From Crotophaga sulcirostris (taxonomy: Eukaryota > Chordata > Aves > Cuculiformes > Crotophagidae): 64,000 nucleotides of DNA. Position 1 is the first letter of the stretch. The number at the start of each line of letters is the position of its first letter. Position numbers and translations under genes: made by a program. The stretch covers positions 956,940 to 1,020,939 of the forward strand of contig VYZB01000292.1 of NCBI GenBank assembly GCA_013397455.1, written 5' to 3'. Positions 1-11,300 of the stretch are shown piece by piece. The notes under the pieces were generated by a model. It worked only from the letters and a program-made list of their open reading frames with translations, was not told the DNA's origin and did not search any database.

Positions 1-535
1 TCTAATCTGAACCTCCCTTGGCACACCTTGTGGCCATTTCCCCTCATCCTATCACCTGTCACTTGGGAGAAGAGACCAACACTCACTTTGCTACAACCTC
101 CTTTCAGGCAGTTGTAGACAGTGATGAGGTCTCCCCTCAGCCGCCTCTTCTCCAGGCTAAACAGCCCCAGGTCCCTCAGTCAATCCTCATAAGACTTGTT
201 CTCCAGCCCCTTCCTCAACTTTGTTCCCTTCTCTAGATGCGCTCCAGCCCCTCAGTGTTCTTCTTGGAGTGAGGGGCCCAAAACTGAACCCAGGACTCGA
301 GGTGTGGCCTCACCAGTGCTGAGTACAGGGGCACAATCACTTCCCTGGTCTTGCTGGCCACACTGTTTCTGATACAGGCCAAGATGCCATTGGCCTTCTT
401 GGCCACCTGGGCTACTGCTGACTCATATTCAGCCAGCTGTCAACCAACACCCCCAGGTCCTTTTCTGCCAGGCAGCTCTCCAGCCATATGACGCTGCATG
501 GGGTGATTGTGTCCCAGGTGAACAACCTACGTTGT
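1..535 (-). mobile_element. CR1 LINE fragment, cut by window edge
   Basis: Reads as the reverse complement of the CR1 3' half: the 'acttgggagaagagacca', 'caggcagttgtagacagtga' and 'ctccaggctaaacagcccca' blocks. The 3' terminus lies outside the window. Confidence 0.85.
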
Positions 536-540
536 AAAAT

Positions 541-700
541 GCAGAATCATAGGATGGTTAGGTTTGGAATAGACCTTAAAGTCCATCCAGTTCCAACTCC
601 CCTGCCATGGGCAGGGACACCTCCCACTGGATCAGGCTGCTCAAAGACCCATCCAAACTGGCCTTGAACACCTCTGGGGATGGAGCAGCCATGACAGGTA
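541..700 (-). mobile_element. CR1 LINE 3' fragment
   Basis: Begins with the reverse of the CR1 3' end (aatcataggatggttaggtt) and ends at ggggatggagcagcc. Confidence 0.85.
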
Positions 701-903
701 ATGCTGTGACTCAAGCAACCCTACAAGAAGGTGTTTCTGTCTTACAGATAAATAGACATTGCTGATTGACACCACCATCCACTTTATAGTGCTCTGGCAT
801 TACAGGTAGTGAACCAGAGCAAGGCCAAGATATCGAGAGGCCCTTCAGCATTAAAACCCAGACATAAGAGAAGAACAAGGTCCACTAGATTTTAATTCAC
901 TTT

Positions 904-909
904 TTTATT
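904..909 (-). promoter_or_regulatory. Candidate distal polyadenylation signal of NOS1
   Basis: AATAAA on the minus strand within an A-rich run, with T-rich and GT-rich sequence 20-80 nt further downstream. It is the most distal canonical signal before CR1 debris begins at about 700, so it is the best candidate for the full-length 3' end. Confidence 0.55.
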
Positions 910-2067
910 TTGACTGTAATGCAAACAGGCATAAGTATTCCATAAAATTAGAATATCAGAACTATACAGAAAGAGGTGCATGCTTTAGAACAATGTGGAT
1001 ACCTTGCAAACAGAGCCAGAGTCAGTCCGAGAGAGGGGGCTGGACTACATTGTACGAATGGCAGAGATTTTAGCAGCATTGAGAGCTCAGAGGTAGGGGG
1101 AAACCATGTTTCTGACCGCTTAAAGCACTGGTATGATCAAATACAACACTGGCTCATCCCCCCTCCTGCTGTCCCCACCCCTTTGCTCCTCAGAAGAAAC
1201 CTACCTTAGGGTCACACAAAAAGCTACAAAATAAGCTTCACCCCCTTCCACACATACGTGTCTTATGGGATGCAAAGTAAAGACAATGTGCCAGTCTTAA
1301 ATCATGGCATCATTTTATAAACCAAATGAAGGCACAGTGACATGAGGAGGTGCTCAGGGGAGGGAGGAAGGAGCAGGAGGACCAGAGAGCAATGAGAAGT
1401 TGGAGTCCCATCTAGCAGAGCAGAATTTACTCACATCTGAGAGTTTAGAAAAACCTCTGCAGTGGAAAGTTTGGGAGTTGCCTGCCCCAAAGCTGCTACC
1501 CTTTACAGACCGGTCCCCTTTCTCATCTCGGCACCACTGCTCTTCAGGAAAAAAAAAAAGGCCACCAGGAAAGAAAAACCCCAAACCAACCTTTGAGGCT
1601 TACGCTTTTCAAAGGTGCCTAAGGGAACTGAGGGAATAAATCCCAGTTCCTATTACACAAGTTAATTGGCACTGAATATCAAATTCCCTGGGTGGCTGGC
1701 AGAGCTCATGTGTCTAACTACATGCAATCTGAAAAGCAATGAGTCCTGGCTGAAAGTTATCTTACTCTGTTCACCTGCTGCCTGGGGAACTGCAGATGCT
1801 CTGGAAAAGCTGGGGATGTTGCTGCAGATCAGGGAATCTCAAGCTCTTTTCAGCATACAAATCCCAGGGCTTTTTGAAGGCATCACAAGGCAGCAGAGCA
1901 CATTTAACCTTGGGAATTGTGGACTATTTTGTAGAATTCTAGCAAAGCAGCAATTTTGCATTAAATTTCCTTGGCCTCAAAGCCATCACTTCAATGCTGG
2001 GACGTGGAGAGATTCTGAAACACTGTCTTCTCTTTCCACACATTCTGCTAGGTACTAGAAAAAGTAT

Positions 2068-2073
2068 TTTATT
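2068..2073 (-). promoter_or_regulatory. Candidate intermediate polyadenylation signal
   Basis: AATAAA on the minus strand, about 6.2 kb after the stop codon. Alternative to the 904 site. Confidence 0.3.
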
Positions 2074-2263
2074 AAGACATGATTCCATGCCACAATCACA
2101 CAGAAAGCAGGTTCAGAAGTGAGTAGTGCTAATGCCTCTCATTGGAGTTGAACACACATTAAGGCAGTTTTGTTGTCCTTGGAAAGCTTTAAAATCTCCA
2201 TTAGCAGTTATTGTGGAGAAAAAAATATTCAATTTTGTCCAAAACAATTTGCTATACTTTTTC

Positions 2264-2277
2264 TTTTTTTTTTTTTT
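2264..2277. repeat. T14 homopolymer (A14 on the NOS1 strand)
   Basis: Fourteen T on the plus strand inside the inferred 3' UTR. Confidence 0.95.
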
Positions 2278-5252
2278 GGTTTCCCCACCCAAAGCCAATA
2301 CATGAGAACAAAGCAACAAATAGAAGCCCCAAATCAGTTGCTCTTTTAGATCAACTTTTTCAATTTTTAGTCTTTACATTATAAAGCATTTAGAATGCCT
2401 CTGGAAGAAAAATACTTTGCCCAGTGTTATTCCCCAGCAGAGAGCTGGGTGCAAATACCACAGTCAGGCTGTGCAGGAGCCTACCCACAGCCCAGCTCCA
2501 TACTCCTGCCTTCCAGAGCAGCTCCTCAAGCTTTGGCTGCTGAAGAGAAGCCCCACCATGGTGATAAGGAGGAGCTGCAAAGCCTTGGCCTCTAAGGCTC
2601 CTGTTAAATGAGGGATTGTCAGGGCAAAGCTCACAGGTTTGGTTTGCTGGCTCTTGAACTGCTTCCTCCCTCCCTGAAAGCTGGCCAGGTGGGTGCATGG
2701 ATGAGTAAGGCAGGAGAGCAGCAGCCCTCGCAGTGAGGTGCTTGCACTGCTGAACAAGCAGTGGCTGCTCAGCTGTGAACTCACAGTCTGTTTTTAATCT
2801 GTGATTTCCATGGCTCAAACTTCCATTGCAGTCAAACATCTGTAAGGGTGGAGGCCAAGAGTTCCTAGTCTACTTCATTCCTGCCACAGCATGAAAATGT
2901 ATATCTGCATTACAATGCTTAACTGTATCACGAGTTGCCCTGCTTCAATCCAGCCAATTTTGACCTCTGCGAGGTCTGTTTTACTTCTGGACCCAAGTGC
3001 TTTAAAGCAGCAATCTCATTCAGTTTTTCCAGCTCCCCTGATTTCCTGTTAAAAACACACAGCCATATGGAAGAAGCTAGAGCTCAGATCTCCCTGTCGA
3101 GGGTAGATTTCAAATGGATTACTAGAGTCATGCACTGCAGGCAAGTGCAAATGCGGATTGACACACGCAAAAGTACTGCTGGCACAAAATTGCTGCTGCT
3201 GTGAAAGCCTGACCTTGCAAGCTGCTGAAGTCCCCAAAACCACTGAAGCCGGTGGGTGTGGAAGGCATTTTGTATCTGGGAGGGCTCAGATTCTGGACTA
3301 ATTTTGTCCAAGTTCAGAGATTTAAGAGCATTCAGCACTGGCCAAATTATGCTTCTCCCGTTATAGCAGAAGAAATTATTAAAACAAAGGCAGAGTTATA
3401 GCAAAGTGGAATGGTCCTGAAAATGTGTCTCCATCTGTTCTGTAAAGGGACTATGTTCCCCTTTGGAACTATCAAAGCAATTGCAAAGTTATCAGAGCAA
3501 TTCCGAAGCTGAGAACAGCTCCCCAGTGAAAGCAGGAGCACAGAATTCTCCTTCCAAAAAATGCCGGGCACTCTCAGAAGCTTCCTCCCAGGCATAAATC
3601 AGAGACTGGAATGGCTTCAGTGGTCATCAGTTGGGAGGCAGCAGTTTGGCTTGGGCTTGGTGCATGTCCGTGAGCACAAACATGCCCTCTGCCCCCAGAA
3701 CAGCTTGATACAAACGTGGTCTCCAGCACGTGGTGGGTATTCACAGCCTCATGGTGCTTGCAGAAGGTGATGTCCAGTTCGCACCCACACTCTCACCCTA
3801 CAGTGCCTCTGTACCCCTATAAAACCCCATCAAAGGGAGATTAATTGCAGAGGGCAGCTGAGCAGTGCTGTAAATTTGGTTTCAGTTCTCCCTGGGAAAA
3901 TCTGCCCACCAAGAATGTCACTAGTAAAATGAAGTCATCTGTTCCCCTCAACCCCAGTCTCTGTGTCTCTGGAGAGAGCAGGAACAGGAGGGCAATCCCA
4001 GTGCAATGGTCTCTTCCACCACAAGGCACTGTAAGTCCATTGCCACCCCCAAGACCATTGCTGAGCAGCTCCTTGCACCTTTTGGCTGGGCTGAGGAGGA
4101 GAAAGGAGGGATCTTCAGAGGGAAGAAGTGGAGACAGCCCGGGTTACAGCCCAAGATGGGGCGAGAGGCATCGCATACTGACAGTAAAGGAACTAACACA
4201 GTTATTGACAGTTAGATTGGACACAGGTTCATGCAGCTCCCATCTCTTCCCATCTCCTCTTCTGCATGAGTGAGATCGCTTTTGCTCAGGACACAACTCC
4301 AAGCTTGCTGGTTGTGCATGATCACACTGGCTCACACTGCTCTGGGTGTGAACACTCCCTGCTCGCCCCTGGGGACGTGTAGGTACTGGACAGAGAGCGT
4401 GGACAGCCCAAACACAAATCCCATTTCTCTGGCCAGTATGAATGCAACTGGCTTGGCTCCTCTACTGCAATGAGCTCAGCCCTACCCAGCAACAGTTGTG
4501 GAGGTGTCACCTTTGTGAGTCTACTCCCAATGGCAGAAGTCTCATTATTTTCTCGCTGTCTCTCATAAATTGAAGAACAACAAACTCCCAGGCAGTCCTT
4601 CTGGGGAAGTGAAACCTTTGAAGTCATCAACAACAGAGGCAGTAGATACCCTTGCACTGAATGAACAAATTATTTTTCCCTGCTAGTGGACACAGCAGGC
4701 TAGGAAAAGAGAACCATTTTCCTTGAGTTTTCAAGTTCATATATAACTTTCTGCGGACATTTGAAAACCTTACAAATTAAAAGCTTTGAGGAAAACCCCT
4801 CAATTCATGATATCTTGAAAATCACATCTGTTTTAAGAAAAGCCTCTTCATGTTTAATCCCTGGGGAGCAAAAAGGAGCTATGCTACTGCAAAACAGACA
4901 GTGGTGGGCATCCTCCAGGAGACATTGGATCAGGCTGGGTGTCTATCACGTACAGTATCCCCTTGCTGCAGGAGCCACGTGGGGCTGTGCAGGAGCCTGG
5001 ATGGGCAGCAGGGACCCAGAGGTGACAGACTGGTGAACCAAGTGTCTGAGAGGCACAACCCCTCCGTGCATGACACCCCCAAGCAGCTCTTGGCACCAAT
5101 CTGTGGCAGACCCCACCTCACTCTCTGCCGTTTATGCATGCTGGAGATATTGTAGCTACACCCACGCATCAGAAATGTCACACTGAGATGAGCAGAGTCT
5201 AGACAGCTGGTGGAAGAGCCACATCTGTGGAATGATAAAGTAGATCTACAAG

Positions 5253-5258
5253 TTTATT
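5253..5258 (-). promoter_or_regulatory. Candidate proximal polyadenylation signal
   Basis: AATAAA on the minus strand about 3 kb after the stop codon; its use would give a short 3' UTR isoform. Confidence 0.3.
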
Positions 5259-6204
5259 TCCCCCTTTGCTGTGGGATAAAATTAAGCTGGAGGAGCGTGC
5301 AAAGCCCCTGCAGGTAAAGGGGATGAAGAAGTTGTTAAGACGTCGGAGATTGACTCAACAAAAAATAATGAATCAAAATTCCCAGTGGTGCAGCTTTTGA
5401 AAAGCAAACAGTCCTACTCAGGCAGAGGGAGCAGAGAGACATCCCAGAGTTCTGGGGGTCATGTTAACTTCATGGACCTTCGCGGCAGGGAGGGTGCTTC
5501 TTCTCCAGGGCCAGGCAGGCAGGTTGGCCTTACACACCAGCATTTCCTTTCCACGGAGCTCTGAAGGACTCACCTGCCCGATGCCTGTTGAACTTGAGAC
5601 ATCTTTGGCTGTCTGCCCTGCACAGACCCCTTTGGAGATCCCATCAAAGACGAGGAATATACCCCACTTCCTACTCCATTGCGCTTCCTGTGTTTTCACT
5701 GGCGGCTCAGGTGGAAGGGGGAGATGGAGGTGGCAAGCTTTGGGGTGCAGGAAAAGCAAGCTAATTCATCTTCCACACAGACTGCAGCAGCAATATAACT
5801 TCCAGATGGGAGATGTGATACCAATACAGAAGGCAGGACAGGAGAAAATTAATTGCCAGCACCACAGGGTGAGCTGGAAAGAGGACGAAGACAAGGGCAT
5901 TTCATTGGGCACTACCTCCTCTTCACAACCTACCTCCTTCTGCTGAAAGGAGGACCAGAGCACAAAGCCTAGAGCCAGAATCAAACTTCCCAAAAGGAGG
6001 GGCTGAGTTTAATTAGTTTCTGCAGCCATAAGATTGGGGGTTAGGGCCAAGCTTGCTGTATGTTCACAGCTGGAGGGCCAGGGAACCAGCTCCTACAGAA
6101 GGACCTCTGCCCAAAATCACACATCCCAGCAGCAAAGGGATCCCCATTTCACTGCCTGCCCTGGGATTAGGGCACAACACACACAGGTGAACCATGGGCT
6201 GCCC

Positions 6205-6221
6205 TTTTTTTTTTTTTTTTT
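6205..6221. repeat. T17 homopolymer (A17 on the NOS1 strand)
   Basis: Seventeen T on the plus strand inside the inferred 3' UTR. Confidence 0.95.
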
Positions 6222-8285
6222 GGTCCTGTCTTGCTTTCACCTCCAGGTCCCAAAGTCGCCAGGCAGTGACACAAACTTGGCTCCAATTCCTGCTCCCAAC
6301 AGATCCGCTCTGGCCACACCGTGGCAGCATTCATTCGCATTATACTCCCAGCTAAATGCTCTGCAAAACAGACCTGGATCTCAAACTCTCCCAGTGCCTG
6401 GAGGTCTTTTGCTCCTGGATTTGGGGCTGGAGCTGCTCCAAGCATTCAGGGAGTCAAAGTTGCAGAAGATGGTCACAGCCCATGGATGCAAGGCCAGCCA
6501 AGCAGCAGAAAGGGCAGGAACAGCTCCTGGACAAACCGTCTACTGTCACTGATGCAGGTGCTTTGATCTGTACAAGCATCAGTGCAGCAGAGCAGGGGCA
6601 GGAGGATCAGCATCTACCAGGTCAAAATGCCAACCCCATATCCCTGCCCCCAGCAGGACCTGCAGCCCTGCCTTGCTGTCCTTATCTTGGCAGCAAGGGA
6701 GCTTGAACCTTCTTCAGGGTGAGGAAGAAAGAAGCAGGAAGGACACACAAGGTTGCACCTGCTTTACCTTGCAGACAGCTTTTGTCTGTTAAAGGGACTG
6801 ATACCTTTCTGTGATTGTGTTAACAGATCGCTTTTGGGGTCAGATTTTTGCAGCAGGGCTGAGGTGTGAACATGTCAGAATCACGCGGCGTCTTTGCAGC
6901 AGATCTCACCTCCCTTCTGACATGAGATGTCACGGCAGAGACAGCTCGTGCCACTGGCAGGTGGTGCAGAGCCTACAGAGGGGACTGGATTGCCACCGAG
7001 ATGCCACATGTATTTCTTTTGGCAGGCAGGTTGCTCCATGCTGGCACTTTCTGCTCCCAAAGATGTGAAAGTGGCTGGGGTCTGCTATCCTAGAACTGCT
7101 TGCAGGACTGCGCTAAGGTGGAGCTGATGCTCTCTGGGCTTTCAAGAGTCCTTGGTTGGCACATCCTCATCAAGGGCCAGGAGCTTCTGTAACCCTCTAA
7201 GTCCTGTCTTCCAAATAGGCTTTGTTACCATGAGGTGTCTTTTCAGACAGGGTTGGAGCTACTTCTCTTCCATCCTCACAGCTTTCCAGTCTCACCTGGG
7301 AGAGGGTTTACACATTCACAGCATGCAGAGCTCTGGGATACAGTCAGTCCTTGAACCTCTCCCACCAGCATCAGGGCTGCAGATCACATATCTCCTGCAA
7401 AGCCTTCTGGAGGACAGCCTGGCCAAGCAGCAGTCATTGCCATGAGTTTTCTTCTTAATACACATCAGCCTGCATGTTCAGTGGTTGGCTCCTCTATGGG
7501 AGGACTTTCATGCCAGCAAAAGTGGGGAGTGAGCAAAAGGAAAGGCTCGTGGGGTACAGGGAGCAGAGAAGGAGACAAACATAGCAGAGCCCAATTTAAG
7601 AGAAATCATGACAGAAGAACTGGAGCCATCCCACCTTTTGGATCAAAACAGACACATTCGTACCCATGCTGCTAGGGGATGAACAAAGTTCATAGGCATA
7701 AGGGCATTGCACATTGTCTTCCCACAGCCTCAGGCATGTGCCCAGGTCTGTACAAGTCCAAAGGAAAGCCACAGAAATGCAAGGATTCAGCCAAGCCCTG
7801 AGCTGAGGAAAGGGGGAGCCTGGGTACAACAACCCCCAGCTCTGGTCAAGAAACAAGACCTAGCCACTGCCCCTGCCCCACCCCTCTCCCTCAAAACACC
7901 AAAAATGCAGATGATCACAAAGGTGGTGATTTCATGCAGCTGCAAAATGCCCTCATGAGAAGAAGAGGAAATGTGAAGTTCTGTTAAGAGCCACTGCAGG
8001 TTATAAAGCCATCGTACTTCAGTGGGGAAATCCAGGGAAGGGAAAAGGGGTGAAAAGAAATGCCCACAGGACAAGAGCAAGAGAAAGAGGAAGAAAAGGA
8101 AATAAAAATCATCATCATCAGCATCAGGACACAACAACAGGACGAGAGACAGAGTGCTTTCCATGGGCAGTTCCCCGCGGAAAAGGAGCCACCGTGTCCT
8201 GATATACAAAACCCAGTGCCCTCCAGCTGGAGGGGGCAGCAGGTGCTGGGACTGGTTTGGCATCCCCTTGGGGCGAAGAGTCCAG

Positions 8286-8301
8286 TTAGGAGCAGAAAAC
8301 C
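8286..8301 (-). CDS. NOS1: NOS1 terminal coding exon 29: last 16 coding nt (residues 1434-1438) and stop
   Basis: A long pyrimidine tract and cttgcag acceptor are followed by G completing Glu1434, then Val-Phe-Cys-Ser and TAA (8286-8288). Mammalian NOS1 ends Glu-Val-Phe-Ser-Ser at the same place and with the same exon break. Phase matches exon 28. The exon continues downstream as 3' UTR. The short match is the weak point; the acceptor quality and phase are the strong ones. Confidence 0.9.
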
Positions 8302-11300
8302 CTGCAAGGGAAAGGGGAGAAAGGCTGGCCTTAGAAACATCATCTAGGACTTCCCAATGGACCATGTTGTAGGCAGGAATTTACAGCTGAGTGAGGTGGG
8401 CAGGTAGATAACCCTTATCCCTACCTAGAGATGGGAAACTGAGGCACTCTGTGTGCACTGCACACCCCTGAGTATGTGCTGCATTGGAGAAAAACTCCTA
8501 CCAGACCTCCATGATGCAGGAGATCCACTGCAGATCAGCCAGGCACTACATGGCACAGCCAGGAGTGCAGGGAAGGGATTGCACCGCAGGCTGCTGAGGG
8601 CCAGGACAAGGAGCAAGATCCATGCAGCTGCTCATCCTTTATCCTAAATAATCCTTTTGCTCAGGCAGGGAAAATCCCACTGAGACCAAGCTGAGTAAAT
8701 GGCAAGACATGGTGAAGCAGAAACAAACATAGCAAATGTCAAGTTTTCTTTTTTACTTCTTATTGTTGTTTTTACAACAGTGGAAAGAAAAGTATCTAGA
8801 TCTTTCTTAACTGGGCATGCAGCAGCCTGGAGACCTCCCCACAATGTGGGTACCATCCACCTGCCTCCTCTGGAGCAAACCAGGTCCACCCAACCAGCAC
8901 TGGAGCTGGGGAGAGGTCCTGCAAACCCTCCAGCCCATCACCAACTGGCTCGCTGGCCTGGGAGCAGGCAGGCAGCTGGTAGCACTCTTTTGCTTGCATC
9001 ACCTCTTGGATGGGGTTGTCAGGTCTGAGCGTGTTGGTATGGTGGAGGTGCAATAACCCAGGAAGGCCATGGGAATTTGTCCTGGTGATGTGACAGCTAT
9101 TTCAGTCTCTGCTTTCATAGAATCATAGAATGGTTTGGGTTGGAAAGGACCTTAACGCCCATCCAGTCCATAGGCAGGGACACCTCCCACTTTCACGTTG
9201 CTTTCCCAGTTTTTCCGGATAATTTATGAATCTGGATTGTGCCTCTCAGATCCACATTGGCTGCAAACTCAAAAATATATTCTTGTTCCACTGCCTGCAT
9301 GGTTACTGATGATATGTGAAAAGACCAGATCTAGGATGGACCCCCTTGGGAACGTAGTTAGTAAATCCTCCAACATCAGCGATGGACAACTGATATTTAA
9401 TCATAGAATGGTTTGGGTTGGAAAGGACCTCAATGTCCATCCAATTCCAACCTCCTACCATGGGCAGGGACACCTCCCACTCGATCAGGGGGCTCAAAGC
9501 TCCATGCAACCTGGCCTTGAACACCTCCAGGGATGGGACAGCCGCAACTTCTTTGGGCAACCTGGGCCAGGGCCTCCCCACCTTCATCGTAAAGAATTTC
9601 TTCCTAATGTCTGATCTAAATGTTCCCCCTTCCAAATCTTCCCCCGTTTTCAGTGCAAAATCAAATGCCCTCTCTCAGCTTCTGCTATCAGAAGGTCCAC
9701 ACATGAGCAAAAGTTAAAGCTCTCTTCCCCATCCCACAGCCCATGTGCTTGAGAGAACATTGCAGGGGTTAAAAGAAACATGTCAACTCACTCATCCGTA
9801 TCTTTTTTGCTCTCCTCAATGAATGCAATAGACTCGGATCTAAGGCGGTTAGTCACTTCGTACGTACGCAGGGTGACTCCAAAAATATCCTCATGGTACC
9901 GGCTGTCATCCTGAAACAGAGGATGGGAGAGGGGTGGTGGGAAAAAAAGAGTATTTACAAACAGTTGGTGTTGCTGTGGCACCAGAAAGCTCTTGTGGTG
10001 TGGGTAGGTACCAAATACACAGCAAATGCTCTGGGGTTGTGTCACAAGAGCTGGTGGGACAAGCAGGGAGAGGGGCAGGAACAAGCAGGGAGGTGAAATG
10101 ACCTTCCCAATGTCACACTGTGGGGCAGTGGTGGCGCTGGCTCAGAGCTTTATACCTCCTCAGCTGCTGGCAACCCAGGGACAAGGGTACAAGTAGCCCG
10201 AGGACAGCTCACGTAAGAGAGCTTGTGCTTGCAAATCAGCTAAAAATGTGGCTCTCATGTCCCTTGACTCCTGGATGGAGTGGAGGAACACACTTTAGAG
10301 GGATAGTCCCACAGGAATCAGGCTGAGTTATCCTCTTGGGCAGAAGCAGAGACATTCAAGCATCTGTCCTCAGGCCTGTGTCCCAGTCTGATCTCACTTC
10401 TGCTTCAGTTGCAAGATCTGCAGCAATGTGTTTGCCCAGGGGCAGCAGCCAGGTAGCTGCACAAACAGAGGAGATTCTGGGAGGGGGAACACAAACTGCC
10501 CTGTTAGCTTGCTGCAATGATGGAGGGACAGCAGGGACTTCACCAGGTAAATAAGCCCTGTCTGGGCTACCAAGGGTTCCTAAAAGACCTTGTACCAGTG
10601 CTCAGCCCAGCACCAGGCTGATTGCAGGAGCCCAGTGCAGGCTGAGGGGGCTGCAGCTTGGAGCAGAGCTCCTGCAAATCAAGGTCACTTCCACTGTATG
10701 CCCAAAGCTTTGGAAGATCACACTCCCAACCTTGCCCAGGTGCAGGCAGTGTGGTGGGAGCTGCAGTCCCCCACCAGCACCCATCTCCTCGGCGCTGCCC
10801 GTTCTGCAGGAGGAGGCACCAGGTGCAGCGCCTGTGGCAGGAGCTCGCGCGGTGTCTTACGGTGCAGACACTACTCACCCGCAGCTTGCTGATGAAAGCG
10901 CCTGCCTCCTCCACCGACAGCTGGCCCTGCTGCCTCACGATGCGCTGAATAGTCTTGAGGACGTCCCCGGCCATGGTGACATCCCCGCAGACGTAGATGT
11001 GGCCTCCTTGCTCCTTCAGTGCTTTGAACACGGTTTGGGCCAGCTGCTCCTGTAACACGTCCTGCACGTATTTCTGAGGGAGGAGGAGGAGGAGGTGGGA
11101 GCTGAGATCAACTACGGCTTCTCAGCTCTATCCACCCGTGAGCTCTGGCCAGCTTTGTGGGCACCGGTGGCCTTCGACGCAGCAGTGCGATGCCACCACC
11201 TCTCTGGGGAAGGATGCCTACACCTCGCAGCACCCCCAACAATGGAAAACAGATATAGAAAGCAGCAAAGCATTGTTTTGCTCTCACATTTTCACACCTT

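Larger units (their letters stand above)
885..8285 (-). other. NOS1: Inferred NOS1 3' untranslated region (about 7.4 kb)
   Basis: Runs from the TAA towards lower coordinates. It has no CR1 copy, whereas the rest of the window has one about every 3 kb, and no supportable coding exon. Minus-strand AATAAA signals occur at 5253-5258, 2068-2073 and 904-909; the last is followed by T/GT-rich sequence (about 830-890) and gives a length like the roughly 7 kb human NOS1 3' UTR. A-runs of 14 and 17 on the transcribed strand lie at 2264-2277 and 6205-6221. The ORFs of 100-190 codons inside show no family resemblance. The true end or ends need transcript data. Confidence 0.65.
8302..9791 (-). other. NOS1 intron 28 (1.5 kb)
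   Basis: Between exon 28 and the 16-nt terminal coding exon. Contains CR1 fragments at about 9116-9192 and 9399-9655. The donor begins inside an in-frame TGA. Confidence 0.88.

Noticed and set aside
1384..1457. Possible alternative last coding exon near a ctgcag acceptor (minus strand)
   Set aside because: The frame after the acceptor does not give the Val-Phe-X-Ser end; the site at 8301 does, in phase and with a better pyrimidine tract.
4770..4810. Another gaaaacccct match considered as the terminal exon
   Set aside because: Reads GFPQS-like residues in the required phase, and has no pyrimidine tract.
7787..8365. 192-codon minus-strand ORF over the last coding exon
   Set aside because: It is in another frame from the VFCS end, shows low-complexity and no domain, and crosses the clear acceptor of exon 29.
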